From the NCBI GenBank assembly GCA_023525975.1, contig CM042018.1, positions 79,367,001-79,431,000 on the forward strand: 64,000 bases of DNA, given 5' to 3'. Shown here in pieces: positions 12,007 to 23,969 of this stretch. Every line of letters begins with the position of its first letter. Positions within the stretch are counted from its first letter, which is position 1. The translations under genes and the position numbers were made by a program. The notes beneath the pieces were generated by a model. The model had not been told where the DNA came from. It ran no database searches and saw only the letters and a list, made by a program, of their open reading frames with translations. Source of the stretch: Smallanthus sonchifolius. Lineage: Eukaryota; Streptophyta; Magnoliopsida; Asterales; Asteraceae.

Positions 12007-12023
12007 CCCCGGCAACGGCGCCA
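12007..12023 (-). other. primer-binding site, tRNA-Asp type
   Basis: The minus strand reads TGGCGCCGTTGCCGGGG six bases after the LTR end. It is complementary to the 3' end of plant tRNA-Asp including CCA, as expected for Athila-like elements. Confidence 0.85.
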
Positions 12024-12029
12024 AAAACT

Positions 12030-13641
12030 TGATGTCGCCCACACGGTCTATAAAAACTAACAAATAAACCTAACCTAGAATCCTAAGTAATAAATGGAGT
12101 ACCTATGAACTAAACCTCACTGACATGCAAGTGTACCTATCGAGTGTAGCACAGCTTAATGGTAAACCGGTTTATCAAACCCTAGAGACACTGAACAGCT
12201 AAACTAGACACCGACTCGGACTAAGGATGATTTGATTGGGGGGTTACTACACTACTGATTAAGCTAGCAAATGTAGAACTAACGATCAAGTCTAACTATC
12301 AAGACAAAGAACTCAGGGAAATACCAGGAATGGGAAGAATACCAGCTAGGTCAGAATCCTACTTGCAAAACTCAACTTCTACCGGTTATGGAAACAATGA
12401 TGGATCTGGGTTTCTAAGAATACCAACTCTAGACAACCTAGTGGATCCCTAATCACTCTTAGGATGTCACCAACTAAGGAATCTAAAGATGTACTAAACT
12501 CATCAGATGGTCAGATTACCTTTCAGTCTCTCCAACAACGATAATGTACCCAAAAGACAGATCACCTTTCAGTCTCACTGTCCACAATACATCTGAGATG
12601 CACGGGGTAATCTCAGATCAACAACTATGACTCGGACTAGCAACAAATACTAAGAACACCTAAGGGAAACTTCCTCTCAGATAGATTTCACTCAGAATCC
12701 TAATACCGAATACTAACCGATTATCTCTCACTTCTCAGGTATTGAGATAAGATACACACTCAGATCTATTTAACACTCAACTATAGCTCCTATGGCTACT
12801 ACGTCTAGCAGACCACACAAACACACAGTATATGGTCTAGATACACTATTCAAACTAAAAGACATTCACAAATAGCATATAAATCACACATCAGATCTAA
12901 GCATGCAGAAACATCATAATCATTAACATGAGATTACTACAAAATCATTAATCCATTCAAACGAATCCAAAAACCGATTAAAATCAATACTTCAGCAAGC
13001 AATCATCATATAACCTAGGCGGTACAAAGGTTTTAGCCTAGATTCATACTCAAAACATCCATGACAGAAGTAAATAAGCAAAACATAGGTTTAAACAAAG
13101 AAATCACAGATAAAGATTCGAACTTTGACACCGTATACGTAAATATAACGAACCCGAGATCCAAAGCCTTCAACTTTAGCCTTCAATCGACTTCTCTAGC
13201 CCCAAAATCGCCCAAAGCTTCTTCTCTGACGGCCAAAAGTTGAACTCCCTCAAAGAATGGCATTCGAAAACCTAATATAATCGATTTGGGCTTTTTCACG
13301 GAATTTCAGTCTCTCGCGTACCGCGAGAGAAACTAGCCAACCCCTCGCGTACCACGAGGGACAAATTAGTCAGGCCCGGATTTCTCTTCTCTCACGTACC
13401 GTGACAGAATACTTCTCCATCCTCGCGTACCGCGAGTGATGAAAAATCCAACCCTTTTCTTCTTTTTCCTCAGGGTTTCTTCTCGTGCTCGATATCTTCA
13501 TGATTTGACTTGTTATTCACACGAGCTCCTGTAAACACACAATAGACTCAATACGAAACAAAAACAAGTAAAAACGAATACAAAACTATCTAAAAACGCA
13601 CGAATACTATGGAATAAAGATGTGTGATTCGCACTACATCA
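12030..13641 (-). repeat. 5' LTR of element 2 (1612 bp)
   Basis: Begins (minus strand) TGATGTAGTGCG and ends GGGCGACATCA. The flank at 13642 starts GTGATATC. The matching target duplication should lie outside the window, left of element 1. Confidence 0.85.
13311..13437. repeat. palindrome quartet in element 2 5' LTR
   Basis: Copies at 13311-13330, 13343-13359, 13389-13406 and 13421-13437. The third (CTCACGTACCGTGA) differs from its partner in the other LTR (6571-6590) at both arms yet still pairs. Confidence 0.85.
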
Positions 13642-13893
13642 GTGATATCTTTCTTCTCCGGTTTGTCCGAAGATGTAGGTATAATAGTTATCTCCTGGCA
13701 TATATATATTTATTACTTAGTCATTATAGGGATCTACCTACTTTTCTTAGTTGGCAGTCTATTCTGGTTTAAGCTTAGATAACTTACCTGAGTATCTTAT
13801 TGGCTAAAACCAAATAATATCATAATCAAGTTACAGCTTAGATACTAATTTCTAGTATCTAATATGTTGAAACAAATGGCTCTAATACCAACC
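13642..13893 (-). mobile_element. internal remnant and PBS of a tRNA-iMet-primed element (element F)
   Basis: About 250 bp between element 2 and an LTR. The minus-strand sequence next to the LTR reads TGGTATTAGAGCCA (13877-13890), one change from the initiator tRNA-Met PBS TGGTATCAGAGCCA. The rest of the internal region was separated by insertion of element 2 and lies off the left edge. No coding match is seen. Confidence 0.7.
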
Positions 13894-14765
13894 TGTCACA
13901 CCCCGGATTTAGCCTACCTGGGCGTGCGACCAAGGATCTTTTCAAAATACGGGGAATCTTCCGTTTCATTTCATTAACACAGATAAACCCTGATATGGTA
14001 TACAAACGTTTAATTTACAAAACCAAGGTTACATGAGTCATTTCTTTCAAGCTGATGCCTAGGGTGGACGTTCCCTTTTTCATGACATCATTATTCTTTA
14101 TTATCACATGGCTAAATCAATATCAATTCATCCTTGGTTACCTGTAAAAACGTTTGAAAATATTTTATCAGTATAAACTGGTGAATACAAGTATACTGGA
14201 AATCATAATCTGACAAGCGTGAATAAATAGAACAATTTGCCCACGGTTTTCTTTCAATTTACACAGTCAACTTTCTAACCACCAGCCACACTAGGGACCT
14301 TGGATATTGTTTTACGTTTACTCCATATTCTGCCTTACGCCTCAAGCGATAGGTCTTTCAGAACAACGAAGGGTTCAACCCCTAGTCCGGTTACATCGTC
14401 TCATCTGTAACACGTGTATATATACGTGACTCTATGGGCTGACTGTTATATAGTAAATCACCTTATGCAACCAATTGTTATATTAGTTCATTCAAGTCAG
14501 ATCACAATCAAAACCATATTCACCTTGATAGAGGTTGTACTTAGGAATCTTCAAGAATGAGTATTTTAGTGGGTAGCGTCTCTACTTAGTTGCCTAGCTT
14601 GGTTTCTCCAAATGAACGTTTCCTAGCTTCTCAATCTTTTCGAGGATGATCCGGCACTTCCAAAACTTAAACGTACGAGCGGGAATGGTTTTAGGGGAAT
14701 GGAAATTGTGTAAACAACTCTGGAGTTCGATTTTTTGTGTTTTCAATCGGCTGGATACGAGTTGC

Positions 14766-14777
14766 TATTTATATAAT
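14766..14777 (-). promoter_or_regulatory. TATA box of element F LTR
   Basis: The minus strand reads TATATAAATAGC, a canonical plant core promoter sequence within the LTR. The first palindrome lies about 15 bp upstream. Confidence 0.6.
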
Positions 14778-14789
14778 ATTTTGGCGAAT

Positions 14790-15073
14790 GTGACGGACCG
14801 TTACGGATGGTGACGGTCCGCCACCGCTTGATCATAACGGACCGTTACCGTTTGGTGACGGTCCGTCACCTCGTTAGGGTTGGCGAGTGACCAGACACGT
14901 GTCAGCCTCAGGTTGAATTGCGGTGTGACGGACCATTATGAGGCCGTGACAATCCGTCATAGGGTTTCCACGCGTCACTTTCAGGCCATTACTCACCGGA
15001 CACGTGGCGCGTCATCATTATACGCGTGCTCAGCCCGTAACGGACCGTTACGGATCGTGACGGTCCGTTATCG
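14790..15073. repeat. GACGGWCCGTYAC palindrome cluster in element F LTR
   Basis: Pairs of palindromes in three groups: about 14790-14870, 14925-14961 and 15036-15073. Two are perfect 17-mers: GGTGACGGTCCGTCACC (14854-14870) and CGTAACGGACCGTTACG (15036-15052). The sequence is unrelated to the CGCG-type motif of elements 1 and 2, but the arrangement near the promoter is alike. Confidence 0.85.
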
Positions 15074-15186
15074 TCAAATTTTCAAGTTTTCCACTTTTGG
15101 TCCTTGTTCTTTCATATATTTACACTTATAGTCCCTGTACTTTATATTTTTATTATTTTGGGAACAAAATTTTGAGAAATGTTACA

Positions 15187-15629
15187 ACAATACACAGTGG
15201 TATGGATCGATTATGTTTTTTATTTCCACTTTTTAAAAATTATACGTTAACGGTCTTCACTTTCAATCATTTGTAACACATGTGATTCTTTTAACTAATT
15301 AACATAAAAAAATAAGTAATATTTATAAAAAACATAATAATATATATAAATCACACAACCCCTTTCCCCCTTGTCTTCTTCGTCATGCCCTCCATGAATC
15401 AAGCTACAAATGGAATTTGACGGTTTCCCTTGTTTACTTCATCGTTGGTGATGTGGAGGTAAAGGTCGAGTTTGACGGATGCAAATTGTGCAAATAAATA
15501 TAGGTTGCAAAGGAGGGTGGTGAGAAATGGGAGTCCATGAAAAATGAAGTGAGTTTCATTTTTTCTTGATTTTCTTTTGTTTAATTGGAAATTTATCTTT
15601 CTAATGGACATTAACTTTTTCAAATTTAA
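15187..15629. other. AT-rich sequence, nothing recognised
   Basis: A 74-codon minus frame at 15399-15623 has no recognisable domain and is not supported as a gene. Confidence 0.4.
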
Positions 15630-16100
15630 GTGTATGTAATTCCGTACCTTTCAGAGAGCCTTGACCTCCTCATGCACGTGATAGAGATATCGTCACAGGG
15701 GCACCGTCCCTACCGTGACGACTTCGAAAGGGCCCACCAATCAGTTAATGATGTAACAAACTCCTGACATGGTAGGACCCACGGGAATCATTCATTTAGA
15801 CACCTCACCTCCAAAGGGTATAAATACCCATGAACTCTCTATAGATGAGGTAATGCTTTACCTTCCATGCTTCTATAATCACTTAATTCATTACACAGCC
15901 AAGGCTGATTCTCACGTCTGCAAAGCAGAAACTCTTGAGCAAAAGACACGCAATGTTAATGTCGTGCATTAGGAATCAAAATCAAGAGATACACAATGTT
16001 AGTGTGTACATACTATTTACGCTATATATTTTTCTTTTTGGGTTCCTGTGAATGTTTTAAGGGATTTTCTTGACAAAAACATGGCTTGTAATTCCGACAT
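15630..16100 (+). mobile_element. LTR promoter remnant, Tat-like Gypsy (tentative)
   Basis: A TATA box (TATAAATACCC, 15819-15829) is followed by AACTCTCTATAGATGAGGTA and a downstream block with GGCTGATTCTCAC, an arrangement I associate with Tat-type LTRs. About 100 bp upstream is an inverted repeat (CGTCACAGGG...CCCT...GTGACG, 15691-15720). The LTR ends were not found. The reverse transcriptase fragment at 19564-20098 is of Tat type and could belong to the same element. Confidence 0.4.
15819..15829 (+). promoter_or_regulatory. TATA box
   Basis: GTATAAATACCC in a retrotransposon LTR remnant. Confidence 0.5.
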
Positions 16101-17815
16101 GCAAGTAAGTCCAACCTTATTTCATAAATCAGGGCACATAAGTTCGTCGTGTTGTGCTCTTGAGCAAAACTTTTAAAGATACCCTGAACTGTTCACAGAC
16201 CCGTGCTAGTTGAGCTCAATTAGATATGTTAGGACTCTTGACGATCATAATCTCTTATTATGCGATGGCATATACCTGTAGCTCTCATCATCTAACTCAA
16301 AAGACCATAAGGATGTGTAGGTTATACCTGACAAGCGTGGGGAACACTGACTTCATCTTAAAACTACCAAAACATGAAAAACGCTCACTGGTTGTGTGTT
16401 GAAAGAATGGTGCATGGGCTTAAGAGGACAAGTATACCAACAGTCGTTCATAGGCCGTGGACATCCGAATGCAAAAAAGAATAGTTTGAGTGACAAGAGT
16501 GTTTTTGCAAGTCCTGAGTTGACACATTTTTTGAGTTCTAATACACACAAAAGATTGGTTCTTATTCAATGTAAATTAAAATCAAAAAGTAAGTCGGTGC
16601 GGGTTTGCGTTTCTTTAAATGCGGTTTTCCTTAAGTAGCGGGATTAAGTAGGCCCAACATAGTCGTTTTTCATGTAATAAAATTGTTTGGGATGCCTATG
16701 ATAGTGTAGCAAGATGGATAGTGTAGCAAGATGGATAGTGATATTTGTGCATGGCTTATATCGGTAGCACGATTCCACACGTTTTCAGTGAGATTTTGAG
16801 CCTTTTATATTTTCATATACAGTCACTGTTTCGTTTGTTGAGTGTTTACCTATGTGTTGCATTTTATTAGAACTTGGACATCTTGATGCATTTTGAGACC
16901 CTAGGCATAGATGATACACAGAAATGATAGAGGCATTAGGATTTCACCCATTTGTTATCCTTTTTCGTTTGTTTTCCTGATGAGAACATTATCCCTTAGT
17001 GAACCCAATTTGAGCCTTATTCCCTCTCATTTGTTTAACCCACATATTAACTCTTAGCCTTTTTAATTTTAAACCCGTGTTATTAATCCAGTCTAAGTTA
17101 GTGTCTAAGTCTATGTGAGTAATCATTTGTGAGTTTCGGCATTATAGCCTATATTAATAGCATAAGTAGTTGAATAGTGAAAAAAAAATATGTTGAGTAT
17201 AAAAAAATGAAAAAAATATATATGTTTAGTTATATGAAAAAAATAGATACAAAATAATAAGTGTGAGGATCAAACATCCTGAAATGTTTAGTTTGTTTGT
17301 TTATTTGTTTGTTCCTAGCCTAGCAAGTCCGGATTATGATCACTTTAGCCACTTTATATCTCTTTATCCATACCCTTAACCCTGGCCTTACATTACAACC
17401 CGATAAAGTCCTTTTGACTTGTGTGTTTGTTTTATGCATTTGGGTGGAGATTTGGTTGATGTTCAAGCTTATGACATAAATGTTTCACTGTTAGGTTTTG
17501 AGAGTATATATTAGACACTGACACCACTTTTGCTAGTCACAGTTACAAACTGAGTGGAGAGTACCATTGTGAGGGGTATGACCTGTGCATGATTAGATCT
17601 TGAAAGTAGGTGAAGCTTGAATAGGTATGCCCATGTTTTTCAAAACTTAGTACCATCTTGGCTTGTTGGGTCGTAAATCTATTGAACATACAAATCTTGG
17701 GAATTTACTGTGTCTTTGGATTTCGTGACTTGCGTTTAACTTTGCTAGATGTAATCATGTTTGATTAATTACATTGTTGGATGTGTTGCATGAGGCTTTG
17801 CTTAGTGACAAGCAA
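16101..17815 (+). other. decayed 3' region of an Athila-like element
   Basis: No supportable gene. It ends in a polypurine tract adjoining the LTR at 17836. Frames at 16353-16550 and 16396-16638 are antisense overlaps with no domain. A 19-bp duplication (GATAGTGTAGCAAGATG) occurs near 16700-16740. Confidence 0.4.
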
Positions 17816-17835
17816 AGTGTAAGTGTGAGGATGTT
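17816..17835 (+). other. polypurine tract
   Basis: GTGTAAGTGTGAGGATGTTT immediately before an LTR start TGATACAGG, matching the PPT of element 1 (AAGTGTGAGGAT). Confidence 0.65.
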
Positions 17836-17845
17836 TGATACAGGC

Positions 17846-17901
<56 letters not shown>

Positions 17902-19558
17902 CATGCGATTTTAACATCCGTTTTTAGTCATTTTATTAATAAATTCAAGTGAACCGATATGTAATTAATTTATATATAAATTTTGTAGGTATTAACTGAA
18001 AACGAGCTCAAATGAAGAATTTTGAGAGGCTAAAGTTAGATATTGGAGAATTAGACGAGCTACGACAAGTTTTGTTCACTTTTATATTGTGGGCCAGAGA
18101 AAAAGAATTAAAAGGAATTAGATGAGTTTTATAATTAATTATGGGTTAAAAGAGTTTTATTAGTCACTCCATAAAAACCCAGATAAAATTACTACGTCAA
18201 AAAAGAAAAGAATATTTAAAAAAGTAGAGATTTGCCGTGAAGGAGGATTCGCGTATGTCAAAAAAAAGAATACGACAGAATTCAGAGATTAGCTTGGCAC
18301 GGTTTTCGAGGAGGTCAAAGATAGAGCCGTGAACAAGAATTGGAGGGCGGAAGCTTGTGCGGCTGTTTATGGAGTCATCATACAAGTCAAAATTTATTGA
18401 AGCAAGTAAACACGTGATTTAATTAAGCCACTAGTTAGGTGAATTAATTTAAGGTAGTAGAGAGCTTAATTATTTTTTATTTTATGATTAATGGTTATAT
18501 TGATTTTTTGAGTTCTGTTTTTCTCATGATTGGCTAAATACTTTGAACTAACTAGGTTTGATGAATAATTGTGTTTGATTGACTTTCTTTTGGATTTGGT
18601 TACTATTTGATGGATTAATATTTGAGTACAGAATCTGTTTACAATTGGTTTGATGTGATATGCGTATTTGGATCTGATTTATGATTAATTATTGTTCCAT
18701 ATGTGTCTTTGTGAATGTCTTTCATATATAGATGCATATTATGTTGCTTACTGTGTGTTTGTGGCTAGTTTATGGTTTTTGATCGATCGAATACATAGGA
18801 ACGATAGTTGAGAATTTAGAGGGTTTAAGTATTCTACTTACTTCAATAGTTGAAAGGTGCGAAGTAGTCGGGTTGTCTTTAGTATTAGGTTTTTAGGTGT
18901 AAAAGCTCTGAGAGGAGGTTTCCCTAGAATCCCTAGTGTTATTTGCTATACCAAGTCTTATCGAGAATTTACAGGTTACTCCCTACACTCTAGGGTGTAT
19001 TGAGTTAGGGAGACTGAGAGGTAAACTATCTTGTGAGTACTTAAGTATTGTGGAAATAGCTGAGAGGTGATCCACTAACCAGTGCACTTTACACTCCCCT
19101 TAGGGTTTCTTTTTAGGTCACACCCGGAGAATGATCAGGGATCCACTAGGTTGTCCGAGGTTGTAGTATTTTAATATCCTGGTTCCATCCGAGTTTCCAT
19201 TACCAAGAGAGAAATCCATGATTCATAAATAGGATTCTTACCTTGGTAGTGCCTTCCCAATTCTTAAGTTCATCTAAATACTTTGTGTGATAGTTGGTTG
19301 TTCTTAGTTCTTTTTAGTTTGTTAGATTTAGAATCACAACACAAAGCCCCCATATAAATCAGTTAGTTTGTTGATTTAGAGTCTAGTTAGTTGTCACTAG
19401 TGTCTCGTGGGTTCGATATCCGAACTTCCATTCGGCTTTACTGCACTCGATAGGTACACTTGCCTGTCATTGTGGTCTAGTATTTAGGAGAGTCTAGAGT
19501 TAGAGTGTCTAGGTTAGGTTAAATTAGGTATATTTTGTAGACCATACCAAGCACATCA
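17836..19558 (+). repeat. Athila-like LTR (1723 bp)
   Basis: Starts TGATACAGGC and ends AGCACATCA. Its 3' end aligns with that of element 1 (TAGACC...ACATCA), and internal blocks such as GACTGAGAGGTAA and GGTACACTTGCCTGTCA are shared. It lacks the CGCG palindromes. A (TA)n tract lies near its start (17850-17899). The flank at 19559 runs straight into a reverse transcriptase fragment. Confidence 0.65.
17850..17899. repeat. (TA)n microsatellite
   Basis: About 25 uninterrupted TA units. Confidence 0.95.
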
Positions 19559-19563
19559 CTAAA

Positions 19564-20090
19564 AGCAAATGTCGTTCGGCCTCAAGAACGTAGGTGCCAC
19601 ATACGAGCGCTTGATGGACACAACGTTCAAAAAACAAATTGGCCGAAATTTGGTTGTACATGAGGACGACATCGTCATTAAAAGTCAGAGCGAAGCCCAA
19701 ATATTGGCAGATATAGAAGAAACATTTATCTACATGTCCAACATCAACCTAAAGTTAAATTCTAATGAATGTTCTATTGGAGTGGAGTCGGGACGTTTTT
19801 TTTATAGTCATGGTATCTCAAACGGTCTGCAGGCGAACCCCGAGAATGTGATGGCGCCTCTACAAATGACGTATCCCCGCACCGTAAAAGACATACAAAC
19901 ACTCAATGGGCACCTGGTTGCATTGAATAGATTTCTAGCCAAGTCAGTAGAACATTCGTTACCATTTATGCAATTGTTAAAAGCAAGTTGCGGTAAGAAA
20001 ATGGTTGATTGGACACCAGAAGCTGAAGCGTTTACGGTCCTAAAAGAACATCTAGCCTCCCTACCCACGCTCACCGCTTCCCAGGAGGGG

Positions 20091-20098
<8 letters not shown>
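19564..20098 (+). pseudogene. Ty3/Gypsy reverse transcriptase fragment, Tat-like
   Basis: An open frame from ATG 19569 runs into the (TA)n tract. It begins at the MSFGLKNVGATYERLMD block (usually MPFGLKNAGATYQRLMD), contains the catalytic region as HEDDIVIKS in place of YVDDMVIKS, then ADIEETF, LKLNSNECSIGVESGRF, QANPENV, LNGHLVALNRFLAKS and LPFMQLLK, the connection towards RNase H. The palm N-terminus (first catalytic Asp) and all of RNase H and integrase are missing. The two acidic residues of the second motif remain. It is truncated on both sides, so inactive. It is the only recognisable Gypsy pol sequence in the window. Confidence 0.85.

Positions 20099-20137
<39 letters not shown>
20099..20137. 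repeat. (AT)n microsatellite at left border of array
   Basis: About 19 AT units between the reverse transcriptase fragment and the start of the tandem array. A TA-rich tract (39738-39767) also marks the right border. Confidence 0.95.
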
Positions 20138-20140
<3 letters not shown>

Positions 20141-20451
20141 AATGGATCAGAAGATGAAACCTTTTGTAACATTCTGACAGTATGTAAAACAATGTTTGAA
20201 ATGAAATAAAGATGAGGTTTTAGTTTCCGATATGTTCTGTACCATGCGTCACCACTAACCAGTGCAAGGAGGTTGCTTGTGCGAGTGTTTATCCTCTAAA
20301 GCCTTCGTGGTATCAACATTGAATGGGGCAACACCAGACGAGCATAACACCTTAATCGCTGCTGTAAAGTGGCCATCTACAACTTTTCTAAGACAATGCC
20401 TGATGCTGGTGTTGCGAACAGTTCTTTCCTTATGAATATCATCACCTCGTT

Positions 20452-20825
20452 TGTCACACCCATCTTAGGCGAAAACACGGGTTGTCACAGTTGTTTGGAA
20501 TCATGAACACATAGTTAAAAATAAAAAGATTAAATGAATTCATATCCAAAATACTATTACATGATTCTTTGTTTTTAGTAGATAATGAAGATTTATGAAT
20601 ATAGAATATCTATCGAGGGCTAGATGTTTCTCATGCAAACCCGTTGACATGTCGTGTCCAATTGCACGAATAAAACTGTAAGTGAAATAAGAAGATGAAA
20701 CCTTTTGTAACATTCTGACAGTTTGTAAAACAATGTTTGATATGAAATAAAGATGAGGTTTTAGTTTCCGCTGTGTTCTGTACCATGCGTCACCACTAAC
20801 CAATGCCTGGGACCGGGGTGTGACA
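20452..20825. repeat. representative spacer of the array with terminal inverted repeats
   Basis: First full spacer, 374 bp. In most copies the ends are TGTCACACCCC and GGGGTGTGACA, a perfect 11-bp inverted repeat; here one C is missing on the left. The inside is AT-rich, and short frames of 61-101 codons on the minus strand run through it but match nothing I know. No PBS or PPT adjoins it, and no clear flanking duplication is visible. It could be a MITE-like element, a small solo LTR, or part of the founder's junction. Confidence 0.8.
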
Positions 20826-21496
20826 GGTTGATAGAAGGGCACCACATCCTAACCTCGTGAAGTAAAGCTGATCTATCCACCAGATTAAACACATTATCAA
20901 AATCGACCATAAGCTTTGCAAGAGACCTGTCACTGTGACGGTCACTCAATACCATGTTGACGCTATGTAATATGGCCTCTACGCCACCCGACACACTAAC
21001 CCTAAACTGAAAATCATTAAGGTACTTGAACATTTCTTTACCGCCACCTTTCATAGAAACCTTATAAACCGAACTCCTCCATATAGTACCCACTACGATA
21101 GGTTGGATCTTGTTGTTGGGTTTTAAGTGCGACGTAAGAGGATCAGGTGCAACAAACTTTCCCAAACTCGACGGGCATCTCCCCCAACCACAAATTAACC
21201 ATATCAGCCATCCTTCCCACACGAAGTTCCTTTAAGGAATGATTTAATGAAGCCAAGGACCCTATCAACCTCCGCTACAAGGGGAGGCTTAGAATATGTA
21301 GTGCTCATCATAGAAGGAGGTTGCTTGTGCGAGTGTTTAGCCTCTAAAGCCTTCGTGGTATCATTGAATGGGGCAACACCAGACGAGCATAACACCTTCA
21401 CCACTACTGTAAAGTGGCCATCTACAACTTTTCAAAGACAATGCCTGATGTTGGTGTTGCCAACAGTTCTTTCCTTATGAATTTCATCACCTCGTT
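20826..21496 (-). pseudogene. RT-domain gene fragment, array copy 2
   Basis: Minus-strand frames 21204-21404 and 20761-21222. The first ends at LKGTSCGKDG. The second, in another frame, contains MVNLW-like text, KPNNKIQPIVVGTIW, KYLNDFQFRVSVSGG, ILHSVN and LMVDFDNVFNLVDRS. The last resembles reverse transcriptase motif A. I recall this as the N-terminal half of a plant reverse-transcriptase-domain protein family in which GTSCGRDG is followed by a segment missing here. Parts for motifs B-E are absent. It is a gene fragment, not a working gene. Confidence 0.75.
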
Positions 21497-21870
21497 TGTC
21501 ACACCCCATCTTAGGTGATAAGACGGGTTGTCACAGTTATTTGGAATCATGAACACATAGTTAAAAACAAAAATACTATATGAATTCATATCCAAAATAC
21601 TATTACATGATTCTTTGTTTTAGTACATAATGAAGATTCATGAATAAAGAATATGTATCGAGGGCTAGATGTTTCTCATCCAAACCCGTTGACATGTCTT
21701 GTCCAATTGCATGAATAAAACTGTAAGTGAAATCACAAGATGAAACCTTTTGTAACATACTGACAGTTTGTAAAACAATGTTTGATATGAAATAAAGATG
21801 AGGTTTTAGTTTCCGCTGTGTCCTGTACCATGCGTCAGCACTAACCAATGCCTGGGACTAGGGTGTGACA

Positions 21871-22545
21871 TGTTGATAGAAGGGCACCTCATCCTAACCT
21901 CGTGAAGTAAGGCTGATCTATCCACCAGATTAAACACATTCTCAAAATCGACCATAAGCGTTGCAAGAGACCTGTCACTGTGACGGTCACTCAATACCCT
22001 GTTGACGCTATGTAATATGGCCTCTACGCCACCCGACACACTGACCCTAAACTGAAAATCATTAAGGTACTTGGACATATTTTACCACCACCTTTCATAG
22101 AAACCTTATAAACTGAACACATCCATATAGTACCCACTACGATAGGTTGGATCTTGTTGTTAGGTTTTAAGAGCGACGTAAGAGGATCACGTGCAATAAA
22201 CTTTGCCAAACTCGACGGACATCTCCCCCCTAACCACAAATTAACCATATCAGCCATCCTTCCCACACGAAGTTCCTTTAAGGAAGGATTTAATGCAGCC
22301 AAGGACCCTATCAACCTTTTCTACATGGGGAGGCTTAGAATATGTAGTGCTCATCATAGAAGGAGGTTGCTTGTGCGAGTGTTTAGCCTCTAAAGCCTTC
22401 GTGGAATCATCATTGAATGGGGCAACACCAGACGAGCATAACACCTTCACCGCTGCTGTAAAGTGGCCATCTACAACTTTTCAAAGACAATGCCTGATGT
22501 TGGTGTTGCCAACAATTCTTTCCTTATGAATATCATCACCTCGTT
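21871..22545 (-). pseudogene. RT-domain gene fragment, array copy 3
   Basis: Frames 22250-22450, 22024-22314 and 21806-22078. The motif-A-like segment reads MVDFENVFNLVDRS (Asp to Glu next to the core). A base loss near 22081 splits the long frame that is open in copies 2 and 6. Confidence 0.75.
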
Positions 22546-22920
22546 TGTCACACCCCATCTTAGGCGATAACACGGGTTGTCATAGTTATTTGGAATCATG
22601 AACACATAGTTAAAAACAAAAATACTAAGTGAATTCATATCCAAAATACTATTACATGATTCTTTGATTTTAGTACACAAAGAAGATTCATGAATAAAGA
22701 ATATTTATCGAGGGCTAGATGTTTCTCATGCAAACCCGTTGACATGTCGTGTCCTATTGCATGAATAAAACTGTAAGTGAAATCAAAAGATGAAACCTTT
22801 TGTAACATTCTGAGAGTTTATAAAACAATGTTTGATATGAAATAAAGATGAGGTTTTTGTTTCAATTGTGTTATATACCGTGCGTCACCACTAACCAATG
22901 CCTGGGACTGGGGTGTGACA

Positions 22921-23594
22921 AGTTGATTGAAGGGCACCACATCCTAACCTTGGGAAGTAAGGCTGATCTATCCACCAGATTAAACACATTATCAAAGCGA
23001 CCATAAGCGTTGTAAGAGACCTGTCACAGTGACGGTCACTCAGTACCCTATTGACGCTATGTAATATGGCCTCTACGCCACCCGACACACTGACCCTAAA
23101 CTGAAAATCATTAAGGTACCTGGACATTTCTTTACCACCACCTGTAATAGAAACCTTATAAACGGAACACATCCATATAGTACCCACTACGATAGGTTGT
23201 ATCTTGTTGTTGGGTTTTAACATCCACGTAAGAGGATCAGGCGCAACAAACTTTGCCAAACTCGACGTGCATCTCCCCCTAACCACAAATTAACCATATC
23301 GGCCATCCTTCCCACACGAAGTTCCTTTAAGGGATGATTTAATGCAGCCAAGGACCCTATCAACCTCTGCTAAAAGGGGAGGCTTAGAATATGTAGTGCT
23401 CATCATAGAAGGAGGTTGCTTGTGCGAGTGTTTTGCCTCTAAAGCCTTCGTGGTATCATCATTGAATGGGGCAACACCAGACGAGCATAACACCTTCACC
23501 GCTGCTGTAAAGTGGCCATCTACAACTTTTCAAAGACAATGCCTAATGTAGGTGTTGCCAACAGTTCTTTCCTTATGAATATCATCACCTCGTT
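22921..23594 (-). pseudogene. RT-domain gene fragment, array copy 4
   Basis: Frames 23290-23499 and 22891-23286. A one-base loss near 22998 shifts the frame at the motif-A-like segment, which reads LMVALIMCLIWW instead of LMVDFDNVFNLV. Confidence 0.75.
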
Positions 23595-23969
23595 TGTCAC
23601 ACCCCATCTTAGGCGATAACAAGGGTTGTCACAGTTATTTGGAATCATGAACACATAGTTAAAAACAAAAATACTAAATGAATTCATATCCAAAATACTA
23701 TTACATGATTCTTTGTTTTTAGTACATAATGAAGATTCATGAATAAAGAATATCTATCGAGGGCTAGATGTTTTTCATGCAAACCCGTTGACATGTCGTG
23801 TCCAATTGCATGAATAAAACTGTAAGTAAAATCAAAAGATGAAACCTTTTGTAACATTCTGAGAGTTTGTAAAACAATGTTTGATATGAAATAAAGATGA
23901 GGTTTTAGTTTCCATTGTGTTCTGTACCATGCGTCACCACTAACCAGTGCCTAGGACTAAGGTGTGACA

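Larger units (their letters stand above)
5415..13641 (-). mobile_element. Athila-like gag-pro LTR retrotransposon (element 2)
   Basis: Minus-strand element in order: 5' LTR 12030-13641, PBS 12007-12023, gag pseudogene 10570-11808, protease 9391-10289, tail ORF 9022-9378, long UTR, PPT 6826-6850 and 3' LTR 5415-6825. The 3' LTR lacks the outer ~208 bp that the 5' LTR has at 12030-12237. No pol domain is present although both LTRs, PBS and PPT are there, so the family is non-autonomous. Hand comparison of about 330 bp of the two LTRs gives about 6% difference, so the insertion is not young. It sits in the internal part of another minus-strand element (13642-15186). Confidence 0.85.
13894..15186 (-). 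repeat. 5' LTR of element F (1293 bp)
   Basis: Window-left end TGTCACACCCCGG, window-right end TGTTACA. The orientation is set by the PBS at its left. It carries a TATA box and a large palindrome cluster upstream of it. Bases 15187-15191 (ACAAT) are the expected target-duplication half. Confidence 0.75.

Noticed and set aside
15399..15623. 74-codon minus-strand frame
   Set aside because: No domain, AT-rich composition and no homologous frame elsewhere in the window.
20452..20825. Spacer as a conventional TRIM LTR
   Set aside because: The 11-bp ends fit, but neither side shows a tRNA primer-binding site or a polypurine tract.
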